From RPQJ01 sp963793675 (GTDB lineage: Bacteria; Pseudomonadota; Gammaproteobacteria; Steroidobacterales; Steroidobacteraceae), in assembly GCA_963793675.1 (NCBI GenBank), contig CAWCBA010000002.1, positions 1,062,518-1,126,517 on the forward strand: 64,000 bases of DNA, written 5' to 3'. The position numbers and the translations under genes are program-made. Shown one piece after another: positions 39,872-49,605 of this stretch. How positions within the stretch are numbered: position 1 is the first letter of the stretch; each line of letters opens with the position of its first letter. The notes beneath the pieces are model-generated. The model ran no database searches, had not been told where the DNA came from, and was given only the letters and a program-made list of their open reading frames with translations.

Positions 39872-40960
39872 TTATTGACGTCGCAGTTCGACGCGACGGT
39901 TTCGGGCACGACCTTCCGGAGTGTCGTTGGTCGCCTGTGGCGCCGACTCGCCGTAGCCCCCGGTCGACAAGCGGCCGCCATCGATACCGTAGCGGCTCGA
40001 CCAGCGCCCCCTTCACCGCCGCGGAACGGCGCTTGGACAAATCGAGGTTATCCGCATCGTTGCCAATGCCGTCGGTATGGCCATCGACGCGCAGCTTCCA
40101 ATCCGGATGCGCCTTCAGCGCCGCGGCGATCTCTTTCAGCACGCGTTCCGATTCCGGGCGAATGTCGGCGCGATTGAAGGAGAAGTAAATACCGTAGACC
40201 TCAGCCACTTCCTTTTTTGCGAGCGCGCTTTCAATCGATGAGGGCGCATCCTTCGACTCCGGATACTCAATACGTAGATCGACGATTCGACACAGGGCCG
40301 CTCGCGCGCAACACGATCGGGTTGGATGGGTCGTCCAGCACCACGTACTCGAATTGCCCTTGGCCCCGGTTGCCGCTCAGGGTGCCCTTGACGTACAGCA
40401 CCGGCAGCGGCGTATTGCGGCCGTTGACCAACACGGACAGTGTCGGTGGCGAATCGACGACTGGGCCAGGGTGCGGAGATATTCACCCTTGATTTCTGTC
40501 AAAAAAAGGCCGGCTGGACATAGAGTGCGGTGTAGGCGGCCTTGCCGGTGGTGCGCAGGTCATTGACCACCGCGGCCGAGAACCCGGGCACGGTGCCGGG
40601 AAACGACTCGGGATCGAAGGTGTGGAAGTAGCCACGACTCTTGCGGGCCTTGGCCTGATCCGCTGCCAGTACCTTGCGCGCAATCGTCAACGACATCGGC
40701 TCGCCACCGGCGGTTTGCGGCGCATCACCGGAATGGACCTCCACATAGCCGCTCGCGTCGATCGATTTAATCACCGACAGGGGTTCGTAGTCGCCAAACT
40801 CCGTGCTGGTTGCGGTGACCGTAGTGAGCCCGACGATGAACGGGATCTTTGCCACCGGTGCGGTGCCGGTTGCGGCAGCCCCGGTAATCTCCGCCGAGCA
40901 ACACAAGACGAATGTGAAGACGACTAGACGTAATGAGCAACGTTGCGATGCCTGCATCAC
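39872..40960 (-). CDS. OmpA-family envelope protein, paralogue 3 (frameshifted)
   Basis: A signal peptide (LVVFTFVLCCSAEITGAAA) and the shared domain (FGDYEPLSVIKSIDASGYVE, ARKVLAADQAKARKS, VPGFSAAVVNDLRTTGKAAY) are followed by shifts near 40495, 40290 and 40000. The OmpA domain GIYFSFNRADIRPESERVLK, LRVDGHTDGIGNDADNLDLS reaches a stop at 39872. The gap to paralogue 2 is 36 bp. The start ATG 40960 (or 40957) is 17 bp after an AAGG. Confidence 0.78.
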
Positions 40961-41087
40961 CTTCTCCGATGAATAACGCCGATAAACGTAGTGGCCGTCG
41001 CCAGCTTTACCGCGACCCCTTCCAACGCCAGGCTTGCCTGCATCGACTCGGGCTGTATCAAATTAAAGGAGACGACATGCCGGAATG

Positions 41088-41523
41088 TCAGCACGGACGC
41101 TCGACCTGTCGACGCTCGTGGCCGTGTATTCGACCACTTCCCCATTCAGCAGTGGCTCGCTTGCCGAGCAGCTTTTCCAGGCCTTCCTTCCAGGCACTCC
41201 GCAACTGGATTCCCCACCCGCCCCCGAAATCGAACTTGATCTGCACCGCGCGGCACTGTGGATCGCCCAGCCCTGCGCCAATCATCGCCGCCTGGTAATT
41301 CCGGCGGCCGTGATGATTTTTACGTACAGTCCGGTAAAGGCCACGGGTGGTCCAAGGCCAAAGAGCACGCGCGTTTCCTGCGTGAAGATATAGCCGCTGA
41401 CGCCGAGGGACGTGCCGCTGACGGAGTCGAGCATGGACTCAACCTCGGAGACCCCCGGCATGACCAGCTTGCCACCCACGACCCCTAACGGACCCTCCAA
41501 TGCGTACTTGCCCACGGTGTTAA
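41088..41523 (-). pseudogene. Truncated paralogue of the beta-rich envelope protein
   Basis: From 41523 down the minus strand: INTVGKYALEGPLGVVGGKL, then SGTSLGVSGYIFTQETRVLF and PPVAFTGLYVKIITAAGITR. This matches the second half of the protein at 32363-33597. After a shift near 41285, GAGLGDPQCRAVQIKFDFGG and a basic tail end at 41088. The 5' side is cut off exactly at the IS21 boundary (41524), so the IS removed or replaced the N-terminal part. Confidence 0.55.
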
Positions 41524-41590
41524 TTTGCATCGAAAACTGACCCGGCTTTTGCATCGAATATTGACCCGCCTGAGTGAGCCGGATTATGGC

Positions 41591-42364
41591 TCAGGTGGTT
41601 TCATTTCTTCGCAGTTGTTGCCTCCCGGATTGGTTGGTGCTGTTTTTGAACCGATAGCTGTCATTGCCGGTCTCGATGATGTGGCAGTGGTGGGTGAGTC
41701 GGTCGAGTAGTGCGGTGGTCATCTTCGTATCGCCGAACACGTCAGCCCATTCCGAGAAGCTCAGGTTGGTGGTGATCACAACGCTGGTGCGCTCGTAGAG
41801 CTTGCTGAGCAGATGAAAGAGCAGTGCGCCGCCGGCCTGATAGAAGGGTAGGTAGCCGAGCTCATCGAGGATGACGAGATCGGCGTGGACGAGGCGGTTG
41901 GCGAGTCGCCCGGGTTTGCCGGCGCCTTCTCCGGTTCGAGCGGCGTTGACGAGTTCAATCGTCGAGAAGAAACGCACGCGGCGATGATGATGCACGATGG
42001 CCTGTACCCCGATGGCGGTGGCGAGGTGAGTCTTGCCCGTGCCGGGTCCGCCGATCAGCACCACGTTGTCGGACTGCATCCAGGAACTCGCAACGATGCA
42101 GTGAACGCACCAGTGCCTCGTTGACCGCGCTTTGCTGAAGTTGAAGCCGGTCAGGTCCCGATGCGCCGGGAAGCGCGCAATCTTCATCTGGTAGTTGACT
42201 GAGCGCACTTCGCGCTCGGCGACTTCCGCCTTGATCAGGCCCTCCAGCATACCGACTGCCTGTTGGTAGGCCGGTGCGCCCTGATCGGCCAGCTCATCGA
42301 TGGCGCCGGCCATGCCGAAGAGCTTTAGTGACTTCAGGGTGGTGATCATCGCATTAGCGGACAT
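41591..42364 (-). CDS. istB: IS21 helper ATPase IstB
   Basis: 257 residues. The N-terminal AAA+ helper region is followed by Walker A GGPGTGKTHLATAIG, Walker B LVILDELGYLPF and sensor 1 ITTNLSFSEWADVFGD. A short stretch (residues 80-97) reads out of register with IstB consensus, probably two compensating indels near 42070-42130. IstB assists IstA in target selection. Its start overlaps the end of istA, as in all IS21 elements. Confidence 0.92.
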   Translation of the reverse strand: MSANAMITTLKSLKLFGMAGAIDELADQGAPAYQQAVGMLEGLIKAEVAEREVRSVNYQMKIARFPAHRDLTGFNFSKARSTRHWCVHCIVASSWMQSDNVVLIGGPGTGKTHLATAIGVQAIVHHHRRVRFFSTIELVNAARTGEGAGKPGRLANRLVHADLVILDELGYLPFYQAGGALLFHLLSKLYERTSVVITTNLSFSEWADVFGDTKMTTALLDRLTHHCHIIETGNDSYRFKNSTNQSGRQQLRRNETT

Positions 42365-43874
42365 GGGTGCGCTTCCCTCAGGTGGTCGTAGCGGTCGATA
42401 TTGGCCCGTGGCTCATCGATGGAGTCGCAGTCGTGGTGGTGGCTCGATCGGCGCAGGTCGGCCGGCCGTCCAGGAGGCGGCTGAGCCGGTTCAGCATGTG
42501 CGTCTTGGAGATAACGCCGGTGTCGAGGGCGACTCATGGGCAGCAAGTACCACCGTGCTCGTCGTGATGCAGCACCAGCGCCAGGATCTCGGCCATCTCC
42601 CGATCTCCACCGGGACGCTTGAGCAAGACCGCCTGCAGCGCGCGGAAGCTGCGTGGCAACTCGTTGAAAGGGGCGCCGTTGCGTAGCGCACCGGGCTTGC
42701 GCTGTACGACAGCCAGATAGTGGCGCCAGTCGTACACCGTTCTACCCGGCTGATTATGGTCACGGCTGAACACGCGCGCATGCTCGGCGACGATCTGTGC
42801 TTCGGCCACGATAACCAGCCGCTCGGCATACACGCGGAGACTGACCGCACGGTTGGCAAACGCCGCCGGCACGCTGTATCGATTGCGCTCGAAGACGATC
42901 AGGCAAGTTGGCGAGACGCGCTTGGTGTGTTCCACAAAGCCATCGAACGGCGGTGGCATCGCCATCAGTACGGCACGCTCATCGGCCCAGACGTCAGCGA
43001 CCGAGCAAGCCGGTTGTTCCGGATGGGCGATCTCCTGCCATAGTGTCTGGCAGCGTGCTTCCAGCCACTCGTTCAAGGCGGCCAGATTGTTGAACCGGCG
43101 GTTCGTCCTGCCAGATGCGATGCCGGGCATCGCGTACGTTCTTCTCCACCTGGCCCTTTTCCCAGCCGGCTGCGGGGTTGCAGAAGTCGGCTTCAAAGAG
43201 GAAGTGACTGACCATGGCCCGGAAGCGGGTATTGACCGTGCGTTGCTTGCCCCGACCAACCGGTCTACGGCCGTCTTCATGTTGTCGTAGATGCCGCGCT
43301 CCGGCACCCCGCCCAGGGCCGCCAGGCAGTGGTTATGCGCATCGAATAGCATCTCGTGCGTCTGTTGCGGATAGGCCCGCAGCATAAATGCGCGGCTGTG
43401 GCACAACTTGAAGTGGGCCACTTGCACCTTCACGGGGCGAGCCCCAATCCGGACCCAGTCTTCGCTCCAGTCAAACTGGAAGGCCTCGCCTGGGGCGAAC
43501 TGCAACGGCACGTAGGTGCCGCGGCCAGCCCGGTGGGCCGCCTCGCGCTCACGCTGACGCCAGTCGCGGGCAAACGCAGCCACCCGGTCGTAGGAACCGC
43601 GGTAACCCAGTGTGACCAGATCGTGGTAGAGCTGCTTCAGATTGCGCCGCCGCTTGCGGGGTCGGCGTGACTCGCGCTTCAGCCAGCGACAAGCGTATCG
43701 GCATAGGCATCCAGCTTGCTCGGGCTCTTGCGCGGGGGATAAGTCGGCTCAGTGACACCACTGGCCAGATACTTGCGTATCGTGTTGCGGGACAGGCCCG
43801 TACGCCGGACAATCTCCCGGATCGGCAGCTCTGTCCCGGCCGTACCAGCGTCGTATTACACTCAGTAAATCCAC
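42346..43874 (-). CDS. istA: IS21 transposase IstA (frameshifted)
   Basis: The parts join through shifts near 43770, 43590, 43220 and 42540. They are an N-terminal HTH region (SVIRRWYGRDR), a linker, and the DDE core. The core includes YVPLQFAPGEAFQFDWSEDW (first Asp), the region AHFKLCHSRAFMLRAYPQQT, YDNMKTAVDRL (second Asp) and EIAHPEQPA further on. The C-terminal part has RNRYSVPAAFANRAVSLRVY and a tail ending ANIDRYDHLR. GTG 43874 lies close to GAGGAG. The shifts suggest an inactive copy or sequence errors. Confidence 0.8.
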
Positions 43875-43987
43875 GTTGATCACTCCTCTTTATCTCCCGC
43901 TGTTCTGTCAGCGGGAAAGGGTTTACACGTGGGTCAATTTTCAATGCAAATATGGGGGGAAAGTGGGTCAATATTGAGTGCAAATCA

Positions 43988-46109
43988 ACAGCCAGACCAA
44001 CTACCAGTACGACGCGTTCGACCTGTTGAAGAAAGCGACCGACCCGGCGAACAACGTCGTGAGTCAGGTCAGCTACAACGTCCGTGGCATGCGCACGCAG
44101 TTGGCCGACATGGACCTCGGCACCTGGAACTACACCCCAAACGCGCTCGGCGAGGTGGTCTCGCAGACCGACGCCAAGAGCCACGACGACGTTCGTCTAC
44201 GACCTGCTCGGCAGGCCGTCCACGCGCACCGAAGCCGAAGGGACCTCCACCTGGACCTGGGGCACGCTGGCCGACAACACCGCGAGCAACAAGTACGTCG
44301 GGCGTTCAAGTCCGTGTCGGGTCCGATCTTCTCCGACACCTTCATCTACGACGGCGTGAGCCGGCCGCTGACGCGCACGATTTCGGCGGAATCGCTCTAT
44401 CAGTTCGACTACACCTACAACACGCTCGGCCAGCTCGACACGCTGACCTACCCGACCAGCACGGCGAGTGTTCGGTTCAAGGTGAAGTACGGCTATACGA
44501 GCGGGTACCTCAGCTCGGTGCAGGAGTACACCGGCAACGTCAACGGCACGATCTTGTGGAACCTGAACCTGCTCGACGCACGGATGAACGCCGTGAGCGA
44601 GACCTACGGCAACGGGCTGTGGCTGCAGAACGGGTTCGATCCGCTCACCGGCGATCCGCTGACGCGCCAGTCCGGCACCGGCGGTCGAGTCGAGCAACGT
44701 GCAGAACCTGAGCTACGTCTGGGACACGGCGGGGAACTTGAGCAACCGCCAGGACCTGCTCCAGTCGATCACCGAGACGTTCAGCTACGACGCGCTCGAT
44801 CGACTCACGCTCGCCTCCGGTCCCGCCGGGCAATCGACCGCGATTGGGTATGATGCGATCGGCAACATCACCTCGAAGACCGGCGTGGGCACGTACACCT
44901 ACCACGCGACCCGCAAGCACGCGGTGGTGAATGCGGGCGGGACGACCTACGGCTACGACGCCAACGGCAACATGACCAGCCGCGGCGGCGCCTCGGTCAG
45001 CTGGCGGAGCCACAACCGGCCGTACAAGATCGGCGACCCGAACGGGTAACTCGGCGACGTTGAGCTACGCTCCGGACCGTTCACGCTGGAAGCAGATCAG
45101 CACCTACGCCGGCGGCAGCGAGACCACGATCTACGTCGGCGGTCTGCTGGAGAAGCTCACCACGCCCACGCGCGCGCACTGGAAGCACCTGATTCCGACG
45201 CCCTCGGGCCAGGTGCAGTTCATTCGCCGCACCGACGGCACCAAGGACACGTTCTACGTCACGACCGATCACCTGGGCAGCACGGATGCGGTGCTGAACG
45301 CCGCGGGCACGGTGCTGATGCGGGGAAGTTTCGGCGTGCACGGGGCGAGACGCGCGAGCAACTGGCAGGGCGCACCCAGCAGCGCCGAGTGGCAGGCCAT
45401 CGCCGACACCACCCGCCGCGGCTACACCGGGCACGAGCAGATCGACAACGTGATGGTCGTGCACATGAACGGGCGCGCGTTCGATCCCGTCATCGGGCGG
45501 TTCCTCAGCGCCGATCCGTACATCGACGGCGTCGAGACCACGCAGGGGTGGAATCGGTATGCCTATGTGCACGGCAACCTGCTCAGTGCAACCGATCCCA
45601 GTGGATATGACGCGCCGGAGCGCGGATTTACGGTGAGGTCATGGATCAACTATTTGGAACCGACAAGTGAGTGGATAATCAATGAGGCTGGGGACGAAGA
45701 GATGGTGATTACTGCGCGGAATGTTCCGCAAGCGCTTGTCGGTGTTCAGCGAGGTGGCGGCGCAATTGTTGGGACTGAGCACGTTGCCGGGCATTACCAG
45801 ACGCCTGCAATTGACGTAATTGAGGCAATAACTGAAACCGGGGCTCTGTTTGCTCCGGCAATGGAATGGACTGCCAGAATTGAGGGCATGATGTCTGCCG
45901 CCCAGTTTTTTGCGAGGACCGGGGCTGTCACCGGCACCGTGGGAGTTATTATCGACTTATCCCAGGGCAACCTCGCGCAGGCGGCCGTAAACGGCGCCAT
46001 CATCATCGCAGTGCCTACGGCGGTGATGCTTGGGTACCCTGTTGCCGCAGGAGCGATTGCCGTCGGTGGTGCCGTATATGGCGTGGTTCAGATAGCAGGC
46101 GGAGATTGA
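43988..46109 (+). CDS. Rhs/YD-repeat toxin, N-terminally truncated (frameshifted)
   Basis: YD-repeat shell strands (YQYDAFDLLKKATDPANNVV, FSYDALDRLTLASGP, AIGYDAIGNITSKTG, YGYDANGNMTSRGG) lead to the Rhs core end (GRAFDPVIGRFLSADPYIDG, RYAYVHGNLLSATDPSGYD). Shifts occur near 44190, 44300, 44690 and 45050. After the core the sequence switches to a 165-residue variable C-terminus. It ends in a hydrophobic, glycine-zipper-like stretch (AVPTAVMLGYPVAAGAIAVG followed by GAVYGVV) that could insert into membranes. The 5' part is removed by the IS21 element. A small membrane-protein gene follows 6 bp downstream. Confidence 0.8.
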
Positions 46110-46115
46110 AAGCGG

Positions 46116-46502
46116 ATGATCGGGGTCGCTATTCGGGAAATGTATGTGTCGATTGCGACGGGACATGTCGATCGACTGACACGACGAGGTCGCACTAAGG
46201 ATGAGGCGATCGTTGACACTTCATTTCTAATCAGCTTCGCAATGATGCTCAATTTATTAACTTTGGCGGTGGTGCTTGGCCTTCGGTTGCAGCGAAGTTA
46301 CTGGCCGTTACTGGGTGGTCTGCTCCTGCTATGGATCCTAGAAAAGTTGAACAAGAAGTTAATCCGCGACTGGGTCGACCGTGGTTTGCGGCGTACCGAG
46401 TATGCTCACCGAGATTCCGTTACGTCAGTGGCATACATCTTGGGGTCAATTGCGTTGTTTATATTAGTCAGCTTCGCGGTGCTTTACCCGCGATCAGGCT
46501 AA
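46116..46502 (+). CDS. Small membrane protein, candidate Rhs immunity
   Basis: 128 residues. A basic N-terminal segment is followed by hydrophobic helices (LISFAMMLNLLTLAVVLGLR, YWPLLGGLLLLWIL and VAYILGSIALFILVSFAVLY). It starts 6 bp after the Rhs stop. Position, size and membrane nature fit an immunity protein against a membrane-acting Rhs C-terminal toxin. No homologous family is recognised, so the role rests on context alone. Confidence 0.6.
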   Translation: MIGVAIREMYVSIATGHVDRLTRRGRTKDEAIVDTSFLISFAMMLNLLTLAVVLGLRLQRSYWPLLGGLLLLWILEKLNKKLIRDWVDRGLRRTEYAHRDSVTSVAYILGSIALFILVSFAVLYPRSG

Positions 46503-46545
46503 TCATTAGGTGCTGGGCGAGCGAGCATCGGGCTGCTGTGAGCCG

Positions 46546-46826
46546 GGTGTTGTCCGGTTAAGTCGCCAAGGACGCGATGCGCGGGGCGGGAGCGAGTGCT
46601 CAGGCGGCCGCCGTCGCCGTTACCCACGTGCGATCGGCCTCGGCTCGAAGACGGCGAAGGGTCGGTCGGCGGATCAGGTGTCTTTTAACGTCGAAGTTGT
46701 TGTAGACGGCGGCGTCGTCGCGAGAAATCTTTGCGCCGCACGTTCAGATTTGAACCGCTGTTGTTTGCGCTACCTTCGTCGAATCGACCAGGTGCGAGTT
46801 CTCCGCTCGATTGTTGTCGGGGCATG
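46546..46826. mobile_element. IS6-family 3' end remnant (copy 2)
   Basis: It starts with GGTGTTGTCCGGTTAAG. The minus strand encodes the end of an IS6 transposase from PDNNRAENSHL (with the final catalytic Glu) onward, with a shift inside. Homology to copy 3 (61012-61292) stops at the same point, just before PDNNRAENS. Confidence 0.75.
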
Positions 46827-46934
46827 CGCCGCGGTCGGGGTCCGGTTCGGGAAAGGGTTCGGTCGCGATGCGCGCAAGCTCGTTGACCGCGTTGGACCCC
46901 GCGCTCGAGGTTAGGCTCGGCCAGTCTCCAGGGG

Positions 46935-47043
46935 GCGGTTCGGGATAGGCTCGGTCGGCACCGGCGGTTCGGTCGGCGCACCCGGGAAACGTACTCGAGG
47001 TCTCTCGGCTTACTCGCACCGCACCGGGCTCTCCGTTGGCTAT
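46935..47043 (+). repeat. Pre-att module (copy at att 2)
   Basis: About 110 bp rich in GGTTCGG and CTCGGTCGG, ending ACCGGGCTCTCCG just before att copy 2. Clearly related modules precede att 3 (54367-54472) and att 4 (55690-55787) but not the tRNA itself. It was probably carried by the integrated elements as an attP flank. Confidence 0.65.
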
Positions 47044-47094
47044 TGAAAATCCGCGTGTCGATGGTTCGATTCCGTCCCTGGCCACCACTTCCAA
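47044..47094 (+). repeat. att copy 2
   Basis: 51 bp identical to att copy 1 (tRNA-Phe 3' part, including GGTTCGATTCC and CCACCA, plus 7 bp). It lacks the 5' half of the tRNA, so it is not a gene. It marks the boundary between the 22-kb and 7.4-kb units. Confidence 0.85.
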
Positions 47095-47122
47095 GTTGTT
47101 GATTTACCGGGTTTCGGGCATC

Positions 47123-47175
47123 ACCCGCGGACTATCCGGGGCGATTTGGCGAAATGGGCTGACCCGCGGACTATC
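47123..47175 (+). repeat. ACCCGCGGACTATC direct-repeat pair (copy 2)
   Basis: 14-mers at 47123-47136 and 47162-47175, 29 bp right of att 2. The second continues ATCGGAAAC, as at 26209 and 49606. Confidence 0.75.
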
Positions 47176-47400
47176 GGAAACTGGGCCGATCGAGGCCCCG
47201 GGGCGGGCGGCGGGGCTGGCGATCTGGAAACCTGGGAGGCTGGCGACCTGCGGGGCGGGTCGGCGAGGCGTCCCGGCGGGGCCCGACGTTGCCCCGGAGT
47301 GGTCGCGGGTGCGACGCGCGGCGGCGGGGCATGACGACCCCCATGGGGCGGGCCCGGCGTGGCGACGCGGCGAGAGGGAAGTGCGCTCGAAACGGCCGCG
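47160..47400 (+). repeat. 220-240-bp direct repeat, left copy
   Basis: The stretch from GACCCGCGGACTATCGG through GACGACCCCCATG to GCGAGAGGGAAG is largely repeated at 49606-49822 in the same orientation. It contains no convincing gene. The rest of the gap up to 47780 also has no gene I can support; a promoter-like TGACGC-N18-TATAAT lies at 47759-47788, overlapping the palindrome GTCACGTGAC. Confidence 0.6.
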
Positions 47401-47836
47401 ACAACTTCAATCGATGTGGCTTCGCGGTGAGGCGGCACGGCGGGCTCACGTGGTGGGCCTCTGGGCCGATAATCTGAGAGCGTAGGAACAGAAGAAGGGC
47501 TTGTGAACGGAGGGAGGGACCCTCATCTACAAATGGTGTGAAGAACGGAGCGAGCGCTCCCGCCAACCGACCCATGAGGGCACGGTGGTTCCCCCGGCAA
47601 CCGGGGCACACGGCCGCAAGGCAAACCAGTCACCCAACGGGGTGACGCAACGGGCAACACGATCGGAGCCTGCCCAGCTCCACCAACTGACGATGATGAC
47701 GGTCGCCGAGGACGGTGGCCCCCGAAACCGCGCGTGACGCGGCACTGGATGAGTCACGTGACGCGCCTGGACGTGAGGCGGCTATAATGTGGGTGTATCC
47801 GTGCTTTGAAGGCGATGTGGACATGGCGCGAGCCGG

Positions 47837-48301
47837 GTGCAGCACGACCTGTACTTCCCATCCTCGTCGCGACCCTACGTTGATATCTTCGGCGGCTCGA
47901 CGCTCGGCTTCATCTGGGCGAACGTGATGCTCGCAAGCTATGCGCGCCGACGTTCGGTCCCCTGGATCGACAGGAACTTTCATCGTCTGCTGCAGGTACA
48001 ACGTGAAGGGTTCAGTCACAAGCTGCTGCAGGTGCCGCACGAGCACATTGCGGCCTTTCACCGCTGGATCATGCCCCGCGTGGCGCGCGAGCCAGTTTAT
48101 GACGTGAGCGAAGACGCCTACCCGATGGACTTGTTGCATGAGTGGAAAGCATGCCTCAAGGCAGACATCTTCGACCTGCTGTCCTCCTCGAACCGGGCGC
48201 TCGTGGCACTCGCGAAATCCGTCGTCTACCAATCCTTCGATGCGGGCGACGATGCTTACCACGAGCTTCCAGGACATTCTCATGCTGCGCTACGGTTTTG
48301 A
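47837..48301 (+). CDS. Hypothetical protein
   Basis: 154 codons from GTG 47837. It may begin earlier, at ATG 47823, in another frame if an indel lies near 47838. It is rich in aromatic residues (VDIFGGSTLGFIWANVMLAS, FHRWIMPRVAREPVYDVSED), with a C-terminal helix LLSSSNRALVALAKSVVYQS. No family recognised and no signal peptide. A TATAAT-type promoter lies 50 bp upstream. It lies 95 bp before the first HD-hydrolase gene, within a segment bounded by the 220-bp repeats. Confidence 0.45.
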   Translation: MQHDLYFPSSSRPYVDIFGGSTLGFIWANVMLASYARRRSVPWIDRNFHRLLQVQREGFSHKLLQVPHEHIAAFHRWIMPRVAREPVYDVSEDAYPMDLLHEWKACLKADIFDLLSSSNRALVALAKSVVYQSFDAGDDAYHELPGHSHAALRF

Positions 48302-48396
48302 ATGTGTGGCAGAGACCTGGTGGGCGGCAGAGGTCCGGGATCGAGTCGGGGCGGCGGCGGACGAAGCCCCGAAGACAACCAACCAACGAGGTGCAA

Positions 48397-48963
48397 ATGC
48401 CTAGAACCAAAGACGACCTGGGCGTTGTGATACGGGCGGCGCAATTTGCCGCGCAGAAACACAAAGACCAGCGGCGGAAGGATGTGAAGGCGACCCCTTA
48501 CATCAATCACCCGATCAACCTCGCCGAGGTGCTGCACACGGATGGGGGCGTGCACGATCCCGTCGTCATCGCGGCAGCGTTGCTGCACGACACGATCGAG
48601 GACACCGAGACGACCTATGACGAGTTGCGGGGGGTGTTCGGCGCCGAGGTGGCGGACGTCGTGATCGAATTGACCGACGTGAAGTTCCTGGCCAGGGAAT
48701 CCCGCAAGCGGCTGCAGGTCGCCAAGGCCGGGCGTGCCAGCGAGCGGGCGCGGCAGGTGAAGCTCGCCGACAAGATCTGCAACCTGCGCGACATCCTCGC
48801 GAGCCCGCCGGCCGGATGGTCGCTGGCTAGGCGGCAGAAGTACTTCGACTGGGCGAAGGAAGTGGTGGACCAGGCGCGCGGGGTCAACCCGAAGCTCGAG
48901 CGGATGTTCGATCGGCTGTATCGGCAGAGGCCGGTGAACGAGGGGAGCCGGTCCGGCGGGTGA
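48397..48963 (+). CDS. Small HD-domain protein, alarmone-hydrolase-like (SAH) 1
   Basis: 188 residues, intact. The MESH1/RelA-SpoT hydrolase pattern is complete: His22 in AAQKHKDQRRKD, Y..HP with His38, HDTIEDT (His64-Asp65, Glu68-Asp69), and the later metal Asp in VKLADKICNLRD. There is no synthetase, TGS or ACT domain. Such small alarmone hydrolases degrade (p)ppGpp or related nucleotides; some neutralise toxSAS synthetases in toxin-antitoxin pairs. A second member lies 190 bp downstream. Confidence 0.88.
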   Translation: MPRTKDDLGVVIRAAQFAAQKHKDQRRKDVKATPYINHPINLAEVLHTDGGVHDPVVIAAALLHDTIEDTETTYDELRGVFGAEVADVVIELTDVKFLARESRKRLQVAKAGRASERARQVKLADKICNLRDILASPPAGWSLARRQKYFDWAKEVVDQARGVNPKLERMFDRLYRQRPVNEGSRSGG

Positions 48964-49155
48964 GGGAAGCCGATCTGAGCCTGCTCATTCGGACCTGTCA
49001 GGCTGCTCTTAATGGCCGGCGAGACTGTCCAGAAATGGAAACTGAGTAATGTCATGAGCCGAGCGAGCTGAAAAACTTGGTAGTGCCGGCCGCGACGTGC
49101 AACCACATATTTCAGGCCTAAACGAGCATTAGCGAATTGCCCTTAAGGAGGCAGC

Positions 49156-49587
49156 ATGGCGACACTTGAGCGCGCGATAGCACTGGCCGCACAGGCCCAT
49201 GAGGGCCAAGTCGATAAGGCCGGTGCACCTTACATCCTTCATCCGCTCCGAATGATGCTCAGCGTGGACACGCCGGAGGCTCGCGTGGCCGCGGTGTTGC
49301 ACGATGTCGTCGAGGACACTCCGGTGAGTCTCGAAGAGCTGCGCGCCGAGGGGTTTTCCGAGGCCGTGATCGGGGCCGTCGAGGCGCTGACCAAGCGCCC
49401 GGAGGAAGAGGATGACTACGACGCGTTCATTCGGCGGGTGGCGCCGAACCCGCTCGCGCGTCAGGTGAAGCTGGCGGATCTAAGGGACAACTGCGACGTC
49501 TCGCGAATCGCGCAGCCGAGCGAGAAGGACTGGCGGCGGATCGAGAAGTACAAGAGAGCGATCCAATACCTTGAGACACATGGATAG
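49156..49587 (+). CDS. Small HD-domain protein, alarmone-hydrolase-like (SAH) 2
   Basis: 143 residues, intact, preceded by a perfect AAGGAGG Shine-Dalgarno. It has the same motif set as the gene at 48397: His15, YILHP with His29, HDVVEDT (His49-Asp50, Glu53-Asp54) and VKLADLRDNCD. It is shorter and clearly divergent, so not a recent duplication. No synthetase partner is visible beside either. It is followed 19 bp later by the right copy of the 220-bp repeat. Confidence 0.88.
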   Translation: MATLERAIALAAQAHEGQVDKAGAPYILHPLRMMLSVDTPEARVAAVLHDVVEDTPVSLEELRAEGFSEAVIGAVEALTKRPEEEDDYDAFIRRVAPNPLARQVKLADLRDNCDVSRIAQPSEKDWRRIEKYKRAIQYLETHG

Positions 49588-49605
49588 CCCCCCTGAAATC
49601 GGGTG

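Larger units (their letters stand above)
41524..43985. mobile_element. IS21-family insertion sequence
   Basis: About 2.46 kb with istA and istB on the minus strand. The ends carry repeated terminal motifs: TTTGCATCGAAAACTGACCC and TTTGCATCGAATATTGACCC on the left (41524, 41549), and the inverse GGGTCAATTTTCAATGCAAA and GGGTCAATATTGAGTGCAAA on the right (to 43985). Multiple internal terminal repeats are characteristic of IS21. It is inserted in the Rhs gene on its right and abuts an unrelated envelope remnant on its left, which implies a deletion or rearrangement. Confidence 0.9.

Noticed and set aside
46744..47094. Minus-strand reading frame through att copy 2 with a VARDGIEPSTRGFS-like start, and similar frames at att 3 and att 4
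   Set aside because: This peptide is the reverse translation of the tRNA-Phe 3' fragment, a well-known spurious protein; the similarity between copies is explained by the repeats.
47345..47480. Possible small coding frames in the 47.1-47.8 kb repeat region
   Set aside because: Frames are short, differ between the two repeat copies and show no conserved product.
48966..49060. IS-end-like sequence between the two HD hydrolase genes
   Set aside because: A GAGACTGTCCAGAAATGG stretch resembles some IS ends, but no partner end or transposase was found nearby.
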